Below, one piece after another: positions 24,707 through 34,900 of a DNA stretch of 64,000 bases. Below the pieces are notes generated by a model, which had not been told where the DNA came from, made no database searches, and worked only from the letters and a program-made list of their open reading frames with translations. The stretch comes from Okeania sp034190295. Lineage in GTDB: Bacteria; Cyanobacteriota; Cyanobacteriia; Cyanobacteriales; Microcoleaceae. Location of the stretch: assembly GCA_034190295.1 (NCBI GenBank), contig JAXHSW010000005.1, forward strand, positions 45,835 to 109,834, written 5' to 3'. Position 1 is the stretch's first letter. Each line of letters begins with the position of its first letter. A program made the translations under genes and the position numbers.

Positions 24707-26701
24707 ATGACAACAGAAAAAAAATCCCTAATTAGCAACAAAATATTCAAGTATAATTTCCAACTTTTACATTGGATAAGTATAGTTTTAGTCATACTTC
24801 CAGCAGTTGCAATGGGAATATTAATTCTTAACTACAGCGTTAATCTGCCTTATTGGGACCAATGGAATCTCATGCCTCAATTATTCATAAAAATATCCCA
24901 AAATTCCTTGTCATGGCAAGACTTAATTGCTCAACATAATGAAAGTAGAAAGTTATTTCCACGACTAATATTTATCGGACTGGCATATTTAACTAACTGG
25001 GATGTGAGATATGAAATGCTAGTAATATTTATGTTAGCTTGTCTAGTTTCTGTTAATATTTATCGTCTCAATAGATTGACTGTAAATGCTAATTTATTGA
25101 CTACTTCAGTCATCGCTTTATTAGCAAATATCCTAATATTTTCTCCAATTCAATACGATAATTGGTTTTGGGGAATTCAATTAGTAGTTTTCATGCCGAT
25201 CGCTTGTATTACTACAGCAATTTCAGTTATCTACTCCCGCTTCAATACTAGATATAAATTGGTAATTTGTATGGTGCTTTGCATCATTAGTACTTTTTCC
25301 TATTCTAATGGGATGATAGCTTGGGTAATTGTCTTACCTGTACTAATATTAGTTACTGCAAAATCAACGTCAAATTTACTGAAACAAAAATGGTTATTCT
25401 TAAGCTGGATAGCAATTTTTATCGGCAATATAATTATCTATTTTTATGATTATCAAAAGCCTGAAGTTAGCCCTAGTCTCATACCAGCATTTCAGAATCC
25501 AGAGCAAACTTTACAGTTTTTCTTAGCCTTTTTAGGTTCTCCTTTGGGTTCTGGTTTTGAAATATCTCCTCTTACTTCTTCGACATTTATTGGTGGAGTA
25601 GAAATAGGAATATTTTTATGTTTATTTATTTACCTACTCAAACATATTAAAAATCAGCATCTTTTAGAGAAAACTATTGGTTGGATAATGATTGCTTTCT
25701 ATTCAATCATTAGTGCTTTAATTACTTCCGTTGGTAGAGTTGCTTTTGGAGTAGAAAGTGCTTTGTCTTCAAAATATACAACATTTTCTATTTATTTGAT
25801 AATCGCTATTATACACTTATTGCCAATAGTTGTTAGCCATATTTCTAGTCAGATAAATCAGAAAAAATCGCAAGTATGGCTCTATAAAATTACAGTAGCG
25901 ATCGCTATAACTGGATTGATTATTTTACACTATCAGTCATTGACTTATAGCGTGAAAAAAATTAAATCTAGCTATCAATTGCGTATGGAAGGAAAAACTT
26001 GTTTGTCATTCATTAATATCATTGAAAATAAATCTTGTGTTGAAGAAAATATTTTAGGAAATTACGATCATGTTAAAGATTTAGCCAACAAACTTAACTA
26101 CTTAGGTATGTTAAAACCTAATTTAGTTACCAGTAATAATATCGAAGCGATCGCGTCAGCGGACTGGAAGTCTATCGCTACTAAAAAACAGGAAGATAAA
26201 ACTTACGGTTCATTAGATGGAATTATACCTTTAAATAGTTGGTACTTTGTCAATGGTTGGGCATTTTTACCACAGCGTAACGAACCTGCAGATGCAATTA
26301 TTTTAACCTATAAATATCGAGCAGTTGAAGAAGGAAGAAGGAATAAGGAAGAAGGAAGAAGTAAAAAAGAAAAAGGAATAAGGAAAAAGTGGATTGAAAC
26401 TCAAACTCAAACAAATTATAAAGACCGTGTAGACAGCGGGGTATTAAACCTAAAAGAAAAAGATAATTGGATTATTTTTGATGTTTTGATGTCTGCTCAA
26501 ACTCAGAGAAAAAATTTAGTTCAACTATTCAATAATCCCGCATATCTTAATGCAGGTTGGGAACAAACAATTTCTGGTAAATTGTTACCAAAAGGTAAGT
26601 TGAAAATTGCAGCTTGGGCATTTGATGCTAGATCGGGTAAAGCTTATAAATTAGATACAAATCACCCGATTACAAAAAATGCTAGTGGAGTAGGGGAGTA
26701 G
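24707..26701 (+). CDS. Polytopic membrane protein, putative surface-glycan glycosyltransferase (paralogue 2)
   Basis: A 664-residue paralogue of the protein at 18,306-20,057 with the same membrane core (HNESRKLFPRLIFIGLAYLT; NWDVRYEMLVIF; YFYDYQKP) and the same C-terminal domain (FVNGWAFLPQRNEPADAIIL ... GKLKIAAWAFDARSGKAYKL). It is longer mainly because of a Lys/Glu/Arg-rich insert at about residues 540-560 (EEGRRNKEEGRSKKEKGIRK). That insert is encoded by GAAGGAA microsatellite DNA inside the C-terminal domain. The last residues (SGVGE) and the stop come from GGAGTAGGGG repeat DNA, so the native C-terminus may have been replaced. It lies 512 bp after the GtrB-like gene on the same strand. 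Confidence 0.6.
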   Translation: MTTEKKSLISNKIFKYNFQLLHWISIVLVILPAVAMGILILNYSVNLPYWDQWNLMPQLFIKISQNSLSWQDLIAQHNESRKLFPRLIFIGLAYLTNWDVRYEMLVIFMLACLVSVNIYRLNRLTVNANLLTTSVIALLANILIFSPIQYDNWFWGIQLVVFMPIACITTAISVIYSRFNTRYKLVICMVLCIISTFSYSNGMIAWVIVLPVLILVTAKSTSNLLKQKWLFLSWIAIFIGNIIIYFYDYQKPEVSPSLIPAFQNPEQTLQFFLAFLGSPLGSGFEISPLTSSTFIGGVEIGIFLCLFIYLLKHIKNQHLLEKTIGWIMIAFYSIISALITSVGRVAFGVESALSSKYTTFSIYLIIAIIHLLPIVVSHISSQINQKKSQVWLYKITVAIAITGLIILHYQSLTYSVKKIKSSYQLRMEGKTCLSFINIIENKSCVEENILGNYDHVKDLANKLNYLGMLKPNLVTSNNIEAIASADWKSIATKKQEDKTYGSLDGIIPLNSWYFVNGWAFLPQRNEPADAIILTYKYRAVEEGRRNKEEGRSKKEKGIRKKWIETQTQTNYKDRVDSGVLNLKEKDNWIIFDVLMSAQTQRKNLVQLFNNPAYLNAGWEQTISGKLLPKGKLKIAAWAFDARSGKAYKLDTNHPITKNASGVGE

Positions 26702-26820
26702 GGGAGTAGGGATGGGTGGACAAATTGTCAGCCACAGTCTCCGCATTTAAAGTTTTGCTTGCCCAGGGTGAATTTTACCAATGGACCTCTCCAAAAAAGA
26801 TATAGATTTTTTGCAGGAGT

Positions 26821-26964
26821 AGGCAACAGGCAACAGGCAACAGGCAACAGGCAACAGGTAAGATTTTTTCACAGAAATTGGCAGGAAAAATGATTTTTTA
26901 GGGTGAATTTTTATTTCCTTAACTGCTCTAATTAAAAGGTTAATTTATTTTCTGGAGATGTCTA
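26821..26964 (+). repeat. GGCAACA tandem run followed by a 106-bp dispersed repeat
   Basis: The first part is five or so tandem AGGCAACAGGCAACAGG units. The second (26,859-26,964) runs from TAAGATTTTTTCACAGAAAT to TTTTCTGGAGATGTCTA and is almost identical, in inverted orientation, to 55,784-55,891. Confidence 0.8.
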
Positions 26965-27676
26965 ATGGATAATTGATAATTGATAATTGATAATTAAGTT
27001 TCCCCAAAGGTAAAAATTCTCTCATGAGCAAGGAGAAAAAAGCGGTCGTTGCGTAGCTTGCCATAGGGTGGGATGGCTCCGAAACCTGCGCCATATCCAT
27101 GAGACCAAGAGAAAATAAAGTTCAATATTTCAATTCACTTTACTTGACCTTTGTCATGCTACGCAAACAGACAGAGGTACTGATAACTCAAATGACCCAA
27201 TTAAAACTTTATACGACTTTTGTAGCAACTTATAAAGAAAATCTATAAAGTCATAAAAAAACCTAATACCTGTACTATTTTTAAATCAAAGCCAGAAAAC
27301 AGATACAACTTAATTCCAATATTAAGTTCAGAACTAAAAAAACTTGATTTGACATCTAGTCGTAGAAGTTTATATTAAGCTCCCAGTCAAATCTTAATAA
27401 CTATCAAACCATAATTCATCTAAACATCTAGACAACATCTCAAATTTACATCTGAATTTCTGGAAGAAAAACAGATAAATAGATTTTAAATTTATCTGCC
27501 TCAAACTAAAAATTTTATCTGCAAATTATTTATCAAAATAACATGGGTCTAAAACCCCGCCTTTTAAGGCGCAATATTTTTGAGCGAAGCTCAAATCCCC
27601 TACTTCCCCTCCTGGGAGGGGTTAGGGGTGGGTTTACTTCTGACTTCTGACTTCTGACTTCTGACTTCGTTAAGGG
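26965..27676. other. Repeat-rich spacer before the Rhs locus
   Basis: No gene seen. 26,965-27,199 is a MITE-like copy (ATTGATAATTGATAATTGAT run, AAGCGGTCGTTGCGTAGCTT, AGGTACTGATAACTCAAATG). 27,200-27,540 is AT-rich and featureless and may hold the Rhs promoter. The 29-bp palindromic element is at 27,606-27,634, then ACTTCTGACTTCTGACTTCT at about 27,637-27,668. AAGGGG 11 bases before the ATG at 27,689 is a likely ribosome binding site. Confidence 0.45.
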
Positions 27677-27688
27677 GTGCTATCAACT

Positions 27689-30600
27689 ATGTTACCAAAC
27701 GATGAACCAACTTTTTTCAATACAGACTCATATATTTTCCCTGGTTTAATACCAAACAACTCTAATAATTTAGATAATTCTCAACAACTATCAAGCTCTG
27801 CTGAAACCCTGCCAGAAGATGACGAAATATTGAGATTTTCATCAGAAATAGTAGACGATAGCGATGAAACTGAAGTAAATATAATTGAAGGCACTGACGA
27901 CGATGATATCTTAATTGGTACTGATGGTGACGATATAATTAATAGCTCCTGGGGCGAAGATACCATTACTGGCGGAGATGGTAACGATACATTTGTTTAT
28001 CTCGGTGGCAGACATGTATTGGATATCATAACTGACTTTGAATATTGTCACGATCGACTTGATTTAACAGGCTTACTTGACGATCCAAATGTAACAATAG
28101 AGGAAGCTATAGAATCAGGTTACTTTGGTTACGAAACAGATGGTGAAGGTACAGTGGTAGTAACCGAGGGCCATAGCATAGCTTACCGTTTAATGACACT
28201 TCAAGGATTCACTGCAGAAGAAGTTAATAGTGAAAATTTTCTAACAGATATATTGACAGGAAGCTGTAGTTCTAACGATCGAGAAGCACCAGTTATTTCT
28301 GCTGAATTATTAAACGATACAGGAGAGGACGATACAGATAATATTACCTCCGACCCCACAATAAAAGGCACAGTTACAGACGAAAGTGAAATTGTTAGTT
28401 TAAAAGCAGGTTTTAACGATACTCCTACATCTGATTTTATTGATATAACGGCAGAAATTTCTGAAGATGGAACTTTTGAATTAAACCAACAATTATTAGA
28501 AGAGATATTAGGAGACACATTAACTAACGACACTTATACTCTCAAACTTCAAGCAACAGACGAACATAATAACTCATCAGAAATATCAGAATTTACATTC
28601 ACTCTAGATACAGAAACATCAGAAATTCAAGCAGAATTATTAAACGATACAGGAGCTTCGGACACAGACGAAATCACATCAGACCCCACAATAAAAGGCA
28701 CAGTTACAGATAATAATGATATATCTAGTTTAGTAGTAAGCTTTAACCAACAAAACCTAGAATATGAATTAAAAGATAACCTAGACACCGAAGGAAACTT
28801 TGAACTAACAAAAGAAATCCTAGAAGAAATCAAAGGAGAAGACCTAGAATCCGGAACCCATACCCTATATTTCCAAGCCATAGATAACGCCGATAATACA
28901 TCCGAAATATATGAATATTCCTTCACTCTAGATACAACAACAGAATTAACAATAGAACTAGATACAGAATTCGACACCCCACCAACAGGCGACAATATAA
29001 CCGAAGCAGAAACCGTCACATTAAGCGGTCAAACAGAACCAAATCAAACAGTCACATTAGAAGAAACAGGAGAAATTGTAACTGCCGATGAAGAAGGTAA
29101 ATTTGAATTTGTAGAAGTCGAACTAGAAATAGGAGAAAATCTATTCAACGCCACAGTAGAAGATGATGCCGGAAATCAAGAAACAGCCGAAATAACAATT
29201 ACTCGCGACGAAATAATCCTCATTGAAAATGACAACTTCAATCCAACCAAAACCAAAACAATAGAAATACCAGAAACCTCATCTCAATTAAACATAAATA
29301 TAGCCGACATAGCCTTCGATACAACCGATAATAATAACATAAACGACGCTTTTGAACTATCCTTAATAGACGAAAATGGTTTCTCCTTAGTTCACACTAT
29401 AAAAAGCGAACGCAACTCCTTCTTTAACCTCACAGAAGGAGAAACCCCCACATTAGCAGCAGGAGTAGAATTCGATGGAGAAACCATAACCTTAGACTTA
29501 TCCCAACTAACCCCCGGTATCCAAGCAACCTTACAAGCAAAATTAATTAATAACGACAGCGATACAGAAACAACAGTCCACATTCGAGAAATAAAAATAG
29601 AAGCAACTTCATCTACTACCCCACCTATAAATACCCCAGAGTCTCCCGACTCAACCGCAACAGAAATAGATTTTGACCACCTTTCTGATGTATCGGGAAT
29701 GGTAGCGACAGAATATTTACAGACCTCTCTTAACGATGAGAGTAATATTCTCTACGTTGACTTAGCGACTGAAAGTGCAACAGAAAATCCACTGCGGGGT
29801 ACTTTGTTATTAGGAATTAGTAACTTGAATCACCCCAGTATTCGGGTAATAGATGCCGACGGTACTACACCAGAGGAGTTACCTTATTACAATTTGACAG
29901 ATACCGGAACAGAAACCGTTGCTTTTTATAATCCCCAGGGGTTGCAGTTTGATTATGAGTTGGTATTCTTAGGCGAGTTAAATATTGCGCCAGAGTTTGC
30001 CAGCGATGCCGATGTGGAGGCTATAGTTGGTAGGTCTTATATTTATGAAGCTTTAGCAGTAGATGCGGATGGGGATGAATTGAGTTATTCTTTGATGGAA
30101 AGTCCGGTAGGGATGAGTATTGATGAAGAGACTGGAGAAATTGTATGGTCACCGACGGTGGAGGATGTAGGTACTCATGGAGTGAGAGTGCGAGTGGAGG
30201 ATGAGGTTGGTGCTTTTGCGGAACAAAATTATGTATTGTCGGTGGTAGAGGGTAGACCAAATAGGTCGCCCGTTTGGGGGTCGTTGCCTGTAGTGGATGC
30301 TTCGGTGAATGGGGATTATGTTTATGATGCAGTGGCTACAGATGCAGATGGGGATGTGTTGAGTTTTTCTTTAGTGGAAGCTCCAGAGGGGATGGAGGTT
30401 GATGAGGAGACTGGGGTTGTGAGTTGGGTGCCTGTTGGGGAGCAGGTGGGAGTGGAGGGTGTGGTTTTGAGGGTTTCTGATGGTAATGGTGGGGTAGCAG
30501 AACAGGAATTTGGAATTTTTGTGCGGCAGGAAGAGGGGAATAGGGAGCCAATTATTGTTAGCGAACCGGAGACAGAGATTAATGTGGCGTTGAACACTTC

Positions 30601-31909
30601 GCCTTGGGAGGATGTGGTTTTTGGGATTAAGTCTCATGGAGTAGCTGGCGAACCACACCCCTCAAAAATGCCCGCTCATCTATTTTCGTTACCAGCAGAT
30701 GGTTCGGAGTTTACAGATATAGGACTTTTAACTCTTGATGGAGAACAAATTGATGCTGATGGACTAGCCATTTCCAGACAGTACGGTCTGTTGGCGTTTC
30801 AAAGCACTCCCAACGACTCTACTCTCATATCTATTAACCCCGATACCGCTGTTGCCACAATCGTAGGCGAATCCCTAGTTGGCCGTGAAATTAGAGGTGC
30901 AGTATTCGATCGCTCTGACAATCTTTGGGCACTAGACTCAGATAACGATGAACTACTCAAAATTGACCCAGAGGCAGGAAATGTATTGGAATCTAAGACG
31001 TTGATGTTGGAGGGAGAACAGTTTAATCTCTCCGATACGACAGATATTGCCATTAGTGCTGATGGAACTTTTTATGCCATCTCAGATTTTAGTTCTAGAT
31101 TTTTTACTCTAGACCCCGAAGCAGGTGTCTTGACTTATGAAGCGACCGGTGGGAATCAATATTTATCAGGACTGACATTTTCAGGAGCAGCAGATGAGAG
31201 CCAGCTTTTTGCCTATGATGTTTACGGGAGTGAGGAAATTTATGTTTACGATTTAGACAATAGCTATTCTCGTAGCATGCTTTTCAGTAATATTATTCCC
31301 AGTTTTAACGCCGGACGTGGAGATTTAGCAGCTTTAATTCCACCTACTACTGAATATCAATATCCTGTAGAGGCGATCGACCCCGATGAGGATGTATTGG
31401 CTTATTCTTTAGAAACTGCACCGGATGGCATGACTATCGACCCCAACACAGGGGAGATAATTTGGAACCCTACCGTAGAAGAGTTGTATCAAACTACAGA
31501 AAGTAGTTCGGAACAGATTATCTTTTTTGGCGAGGATATCAGTAATTTGGGAGACTCTTCTCGCCTGCCTACTATTCCCAATTCCGACGACGCCCGCGAT
31601 GCTTTTCTGTCAAAACTGGTAGGAGTCGAAACTGAAGATTTTGAGAGTTTTGCACATAATGAAAGACCAAGTAACTTGACATTTGGAGCAGACACGGCAG
31701 CATTTTTAGGTAGACCGAATGTCCGCCAAACAAGTTCGGGAACTTATAACGGAACATTTCCTACATCAGGAGATAAATCGCTGTTTCATTTTGGCTCGGC
31801 AGGTTCTTTTCAGGTCGAATTTTCTCACCCACAAGCTGCCTTTGGTTTTTATGCTACGGATGTGGGAGATGGGGGGGGCACAACTGATTTTGGAACTACA
31901 TCATGCTAA
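27689..31909 (+). CDS. Giant Rhs polymorphic toxin, N-terminal part (frame ends after a G8 tract)
   Basis: About 1,406 residues from ATG 27689; a GTG at 27677 is possible, but AAGGGG fits the ATG better. No signal peptide is seen. Order: an RTX-type calcium-binding block (about 65-125; EGTDDDDILIGTDGDDII, GGDGNDTFVYLGG), two related Ig-like repeats of about 105 residues (NDTGEDDTDNITSDPTIKGT and NDTGASDTDEITSDPTIKGT), more Ig-like domains, two He_PIG-type domains near 770-950, a beta-propeller-like region at about 965-1,210, then another He_PIG domain interrupted by a separate domain. The frame is lost at the G tract 31,871-31,878 and ends in 12 unrelated residues. With seven G it would continue into the next reading frame as one protein of about 4,260 residues. 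Confidence 0.8.
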   Translation: MLPNDEPTFFNTDSYIFPGLIPNNSNNLDNSQQLSSSAETLPEDDEILRFSSEIVDDSDETEVNIIEGTDDDDILIGTDGDDIINSSWGEDTITGGDGNDTFVYLGGRHVLDIITDFEYCHDRLDLTGLLDDPNVTIEEAIESGYFGYETDGEGTVVVTEGHSIAYRLMTLQGFTAEEVNSENFLTDILTGSCSSNDREAPVISAELLNDTGEDDTDNITSDPTIKGTVTDESEIVSLKAGFNDTPTSDFIDITAEISEDGTFELNQQLLEEILGDTLTNDTYTLKLQATDEHNNSSEISEFTFTLDTETSEIQAELLNDTGASDTDEITSDPTIKGTVTDNNDISSLVVSFNQQNLEYELKDNLDTEGNFELTKEILEEIKGEDLESGTHTLYFQAIDNADNTSEIYEYSFTLDTTTELTIELDTEFDTPPTGDNITEAETVTLSGQTEPNQTVTLEETGEIVTADEEGKFEFVEVELEIGENLFNATVEDDAGNQETAEITITRDEIILIENDNFNPTKTKTIEIPETSSQLNINIADIAFDTTDNNNINDAFELSLIDENGFSLVHTIKSERNSFFNLTEGETPTLAAGVEFDGETITLDLSQLTPGIQATLQAKLINNDSDTETTVHIREIKIEATSSTTPPINTPESPDSTATEIDFDHLSDVSGMVATEYLQTSLNDESNILYVDLATESATENPLRGTLLLGISNLNHPSIRVIDADGTTPEELPYYNLTDTGTETVAFYNPQGLQFDYELVFLGELNIAPEFASDADVEAIVGRSYIYEALAVDADGDELSYSLMESPVGMSIDEETGEIVWSPTVEDVGTHGVRVRVEDEVGAFAEQNYVLSVVEGRPNRSPVWGSLPVVDASVNGDYVYDAVATDADGDVLSFSLVEAPEGMEVDEETGVVSWVPVGEQVGVEGVVLRVSDGNGGVAEQEFGIFVRQEEGNREPIIVSEPETEINVALNTSPWEDVVFGIKSHGVAGEPHPSKMPAHLFSLPADGSEFTDIGLLTLDGEQIDADGLAISRQYGLLAFQSTPNDSTLISINPDTAVATIVGESLVGREIRGAVFDRSDNLWALDSDNDELLKIDPEAGNVLESKTLMLEGEQFNLSDTTDIAISADGTFYAISDFSSRFFTLDPEAGVLTYEATGGNQYLSGLTFSGAADESQLFAYDVYGSEEIYVYDLDNSYSRSMLFSNIIPSFNAGRGDLAALIPPTTEYQYPVEAIDPDEDVLAYSLETAPDGMTIDPNTGEIIWNPTVEELYQTTESSSEQIIFFGEDISNLGDSSRLPTIPNSDDARDAFLSKLVGVETEDFESFAHNERPSNLTFGADTAAFLGRPNVRQTSSGTYNGTFPTSGDKSLFHFGSAGSFQVEFSHPQAAFGFYATDVGDGGGTTDFGTTSC

Positions 31910-34900
31910 TGGGGAGATAACAGAAGTAAATGCACCTCAAAGCCAAACAATAACTCCTACTGGTTCAGCACTATATTTTGGCGTTATCGATGTGGAAAAT
32001 CCTTTCACTAAGGTTAAATTAACCAACACTAGGTCGTCAGCGGATGGTTTTGGCTTCGATGACATGACCATCGGGCGTGCGGAACAGGTAAACATTTCAC
32101 CATTTGATGTCACAGTGAAAGTCTCTGATAGCCGGGGTGGAGTCGATACCCAAAGTTTCCAGATAGAGGTAGAAAATACTCCCCCTGGGGAAATTTCCGG
32201 AAATGTATTTCTCGACATTGACGAAAACGGCACTCTGGGAAGACCTGACAGCACTATTCCAGCAGACCCACGAATTGAAATCGACCCTTACTATGCTGAT
32301 AATTATTCGGCTTACTCAATTGGTCTTTTTGAAAAAACTTCTTTGTATGCTAACGGTATAGCTTTTCATCCCGATAATCCTAATATTTTAACTGTACTGA
32401 ATGTTGTAGGAGGAACTGGAATCTATGATGTTGAAGTAATTCGAGATGAAAGCGGTCAGATTACCGATTTAGGTCAAGTAACTGAGATTGCTGATTTGGG
32501 AAACATCAACAATAATGCTGTTGCCTATGGACCGGATGGAATCATCTTTTATACCTCTCAAAACAACTATTTGATGCAACTCAAACCGGGAGATACAACT
32601 CCTAGTAAGACAATAAATCTCAGTGCATTGGGAATTCCCAGAGTCCCTTCTGGATTAGAATTTGTACCGGATGATTACCCTGGTTCTGGAAAACTGAAGT
32701 TGATGAGTTGGCACTCTAATCAATTCTACAACCTGGAAATTTCTCCTGATGGCAACGGTACATATGACATTGATTCCGCGACCTTGGAAACTGTTGTTGA
32801 AGGTGCGTCAACAGAGTTTGCTTATGTGCCTCTTGGTTCTCCAGACTTCGATATTCCTAGTGTCATGGTCGGGGAATACAGATCGCAGCTTTGGGGATCA
32901 AATTCAAGGGGATTCAAGCTATCCACATATTCTATAGATGGTGATGGAGATCCTATTCCTTCTACTCGTAAGGACTTTCTCAAAGATGTTAATGTAGTTG
33001 CAACAGCCTTCGATCCAGTAACGGGAGATTTGCTGTTCGTGCATCATTGGGGTAAGTGGAAATCCTCTATTCAAGGTGGCGAGCTGGGAATCGTTCAAGG
33101 TTTCAATCCCATTTTGCAGACTCCTCCAGAGTTAGGCATCCCCGACTGGATAGTATATATAGATGAAAACGACAACGGCGAGCGCGACGAAGGAGAAAGG
33201 TTTACCTATACCGACTCAGAAGGCAACTATACTTTCTCAAATCTCGAACCGCAAACCTATAAAGTAGCAGTGGAAATGCACCTCGGTTGGACTTTAACCG
33301 CGCCACCCGATGATAGTTATGAAATTGTAGTTGCCTCTGCGGAAACTGTCACCGACCAAAACTTTGGCGTTACCAACGACAGAAACCAAGGTGCTGAAAA
33401 TCTTTCCCCTGATTTTATCAGCTCTCCACCAACAACAGCAACAACAGGAGAAAGACTTGTTTATCAAGCTCAAGCGACCGATTTCAATGCAGACCCTTTG
33501 AGTTATGAAGCGGTTGTTAAGCCAGATGGTCTTGTAGTTTCGCCTCAAGGTATAGTTTCCTGGATTCCTACTGCCGAACAAGTAGGTACTGCTGATGTCA
33601 TCTTGAAAGTTAGCGATGGTTATGGTGGCAGCGATCTACAGTCTTTTCAACTCGAAGTATTGCAGGGAAATACAGCTCCAGTATTTACTTCTTCTGCTCC
33701 GCAAGACTTTGCTCCAGCAGTCGGTCAAACTTTCCAATATGAAGCGAAAGCTGTGGATGCTGACGAGGATAGAATTACTTATCGGTTAGTTGAAAATCAG
33801 TCTACTCCAGTGGGTGCAACTATCGACCCCGATACTGGTTTAGTTATTTGGCAGCCTACATCAGACCAGGTAGGGAGACCTCATCCTAATTTGACTTGGA
33901 ATATTATTATTGCTGCTAGTGACGGACAGGATGAAACATTCCAGTCTATTAACTTCTTGGATGTTCTGTCGGGTTCTGCTCCCAACTCCCCTCCCACCAT
34001 CGCCTCAACTCCCCGTCAAACCGCCCGCATCGGCGACAGCTATCTCTACAACATCGATGCCACAGACCCCAACAACGACCCCCTCACCTACAGCTTAGAA
34101 ACCGCCCCCGACGGCATGACTATTACCGAAGACGGCAACATCTTCTGGCAACCAACCTCCACAGACTCAGGCATCAATAACATCAGCATTACAGTCTCCG
34201 ACGGACGGGGTGGCATTGTCCGACAAGAGTATCAACTCAACGTCACTTCTACAGGAACTAACCAACCACCCGTTATCGAATCTACTCCTCCCCTCGCTGC
34301 TACTATTGGCCAACAGTACGAATATAATCTCACAGGCAGCGACCCAGACTCAGACGAGTTTTGGTGGAGTCTCGATACTGCCCCTCAAGGTATGAGTATC
34401 GATGCAGAAACTGGCACCATCCTCTGGCAACCGACGGCAAATCAAATAGGTTCCCAAGATGTTGCGGTGCGCGTCACTGATGCCAGGGGAGCTTATGTCG
34501 GTCAAGCCTTCTCTGTTTCAACACGAGGAGTTAACGTCCCTCCCGTCATTACTTCTACACCTTTAACTGTCGCAGCTATTGACAAAAATTATAACTATGT
34601 GGTAGATGCTGAAGATGTAGAAGGCGATCGCCTGACCTTTTCTCTGGCCAACGAACCAGAAGGCATGAGTATTGATGAGGATACAGGAGAAATTGCTTGG
34701 ATACCATCGACAGCGGGCAATTATGATGTGGAAGTAGTAGTAGAGGATGCTTTAGGTGCTGCTGCCAGACAAACTTATCAAATAGCTGTTAATGAAACTG
34801 CTGCTAACCTACCTCCGACAATTACCTCATCTCCCGTCTCTTTTGGCACTATTGGCGTTCAGTACGAATATGATGTAACGGCAGCAGACCCGGAAGGAGG

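Noticed and set aside
31719..31868. Independent start of the second Rhs frame at ATG 31719
   Set aside because: The first 50 codons overlap a conserved domain in the other frame and show no homology; no ribosome binding site is evident.
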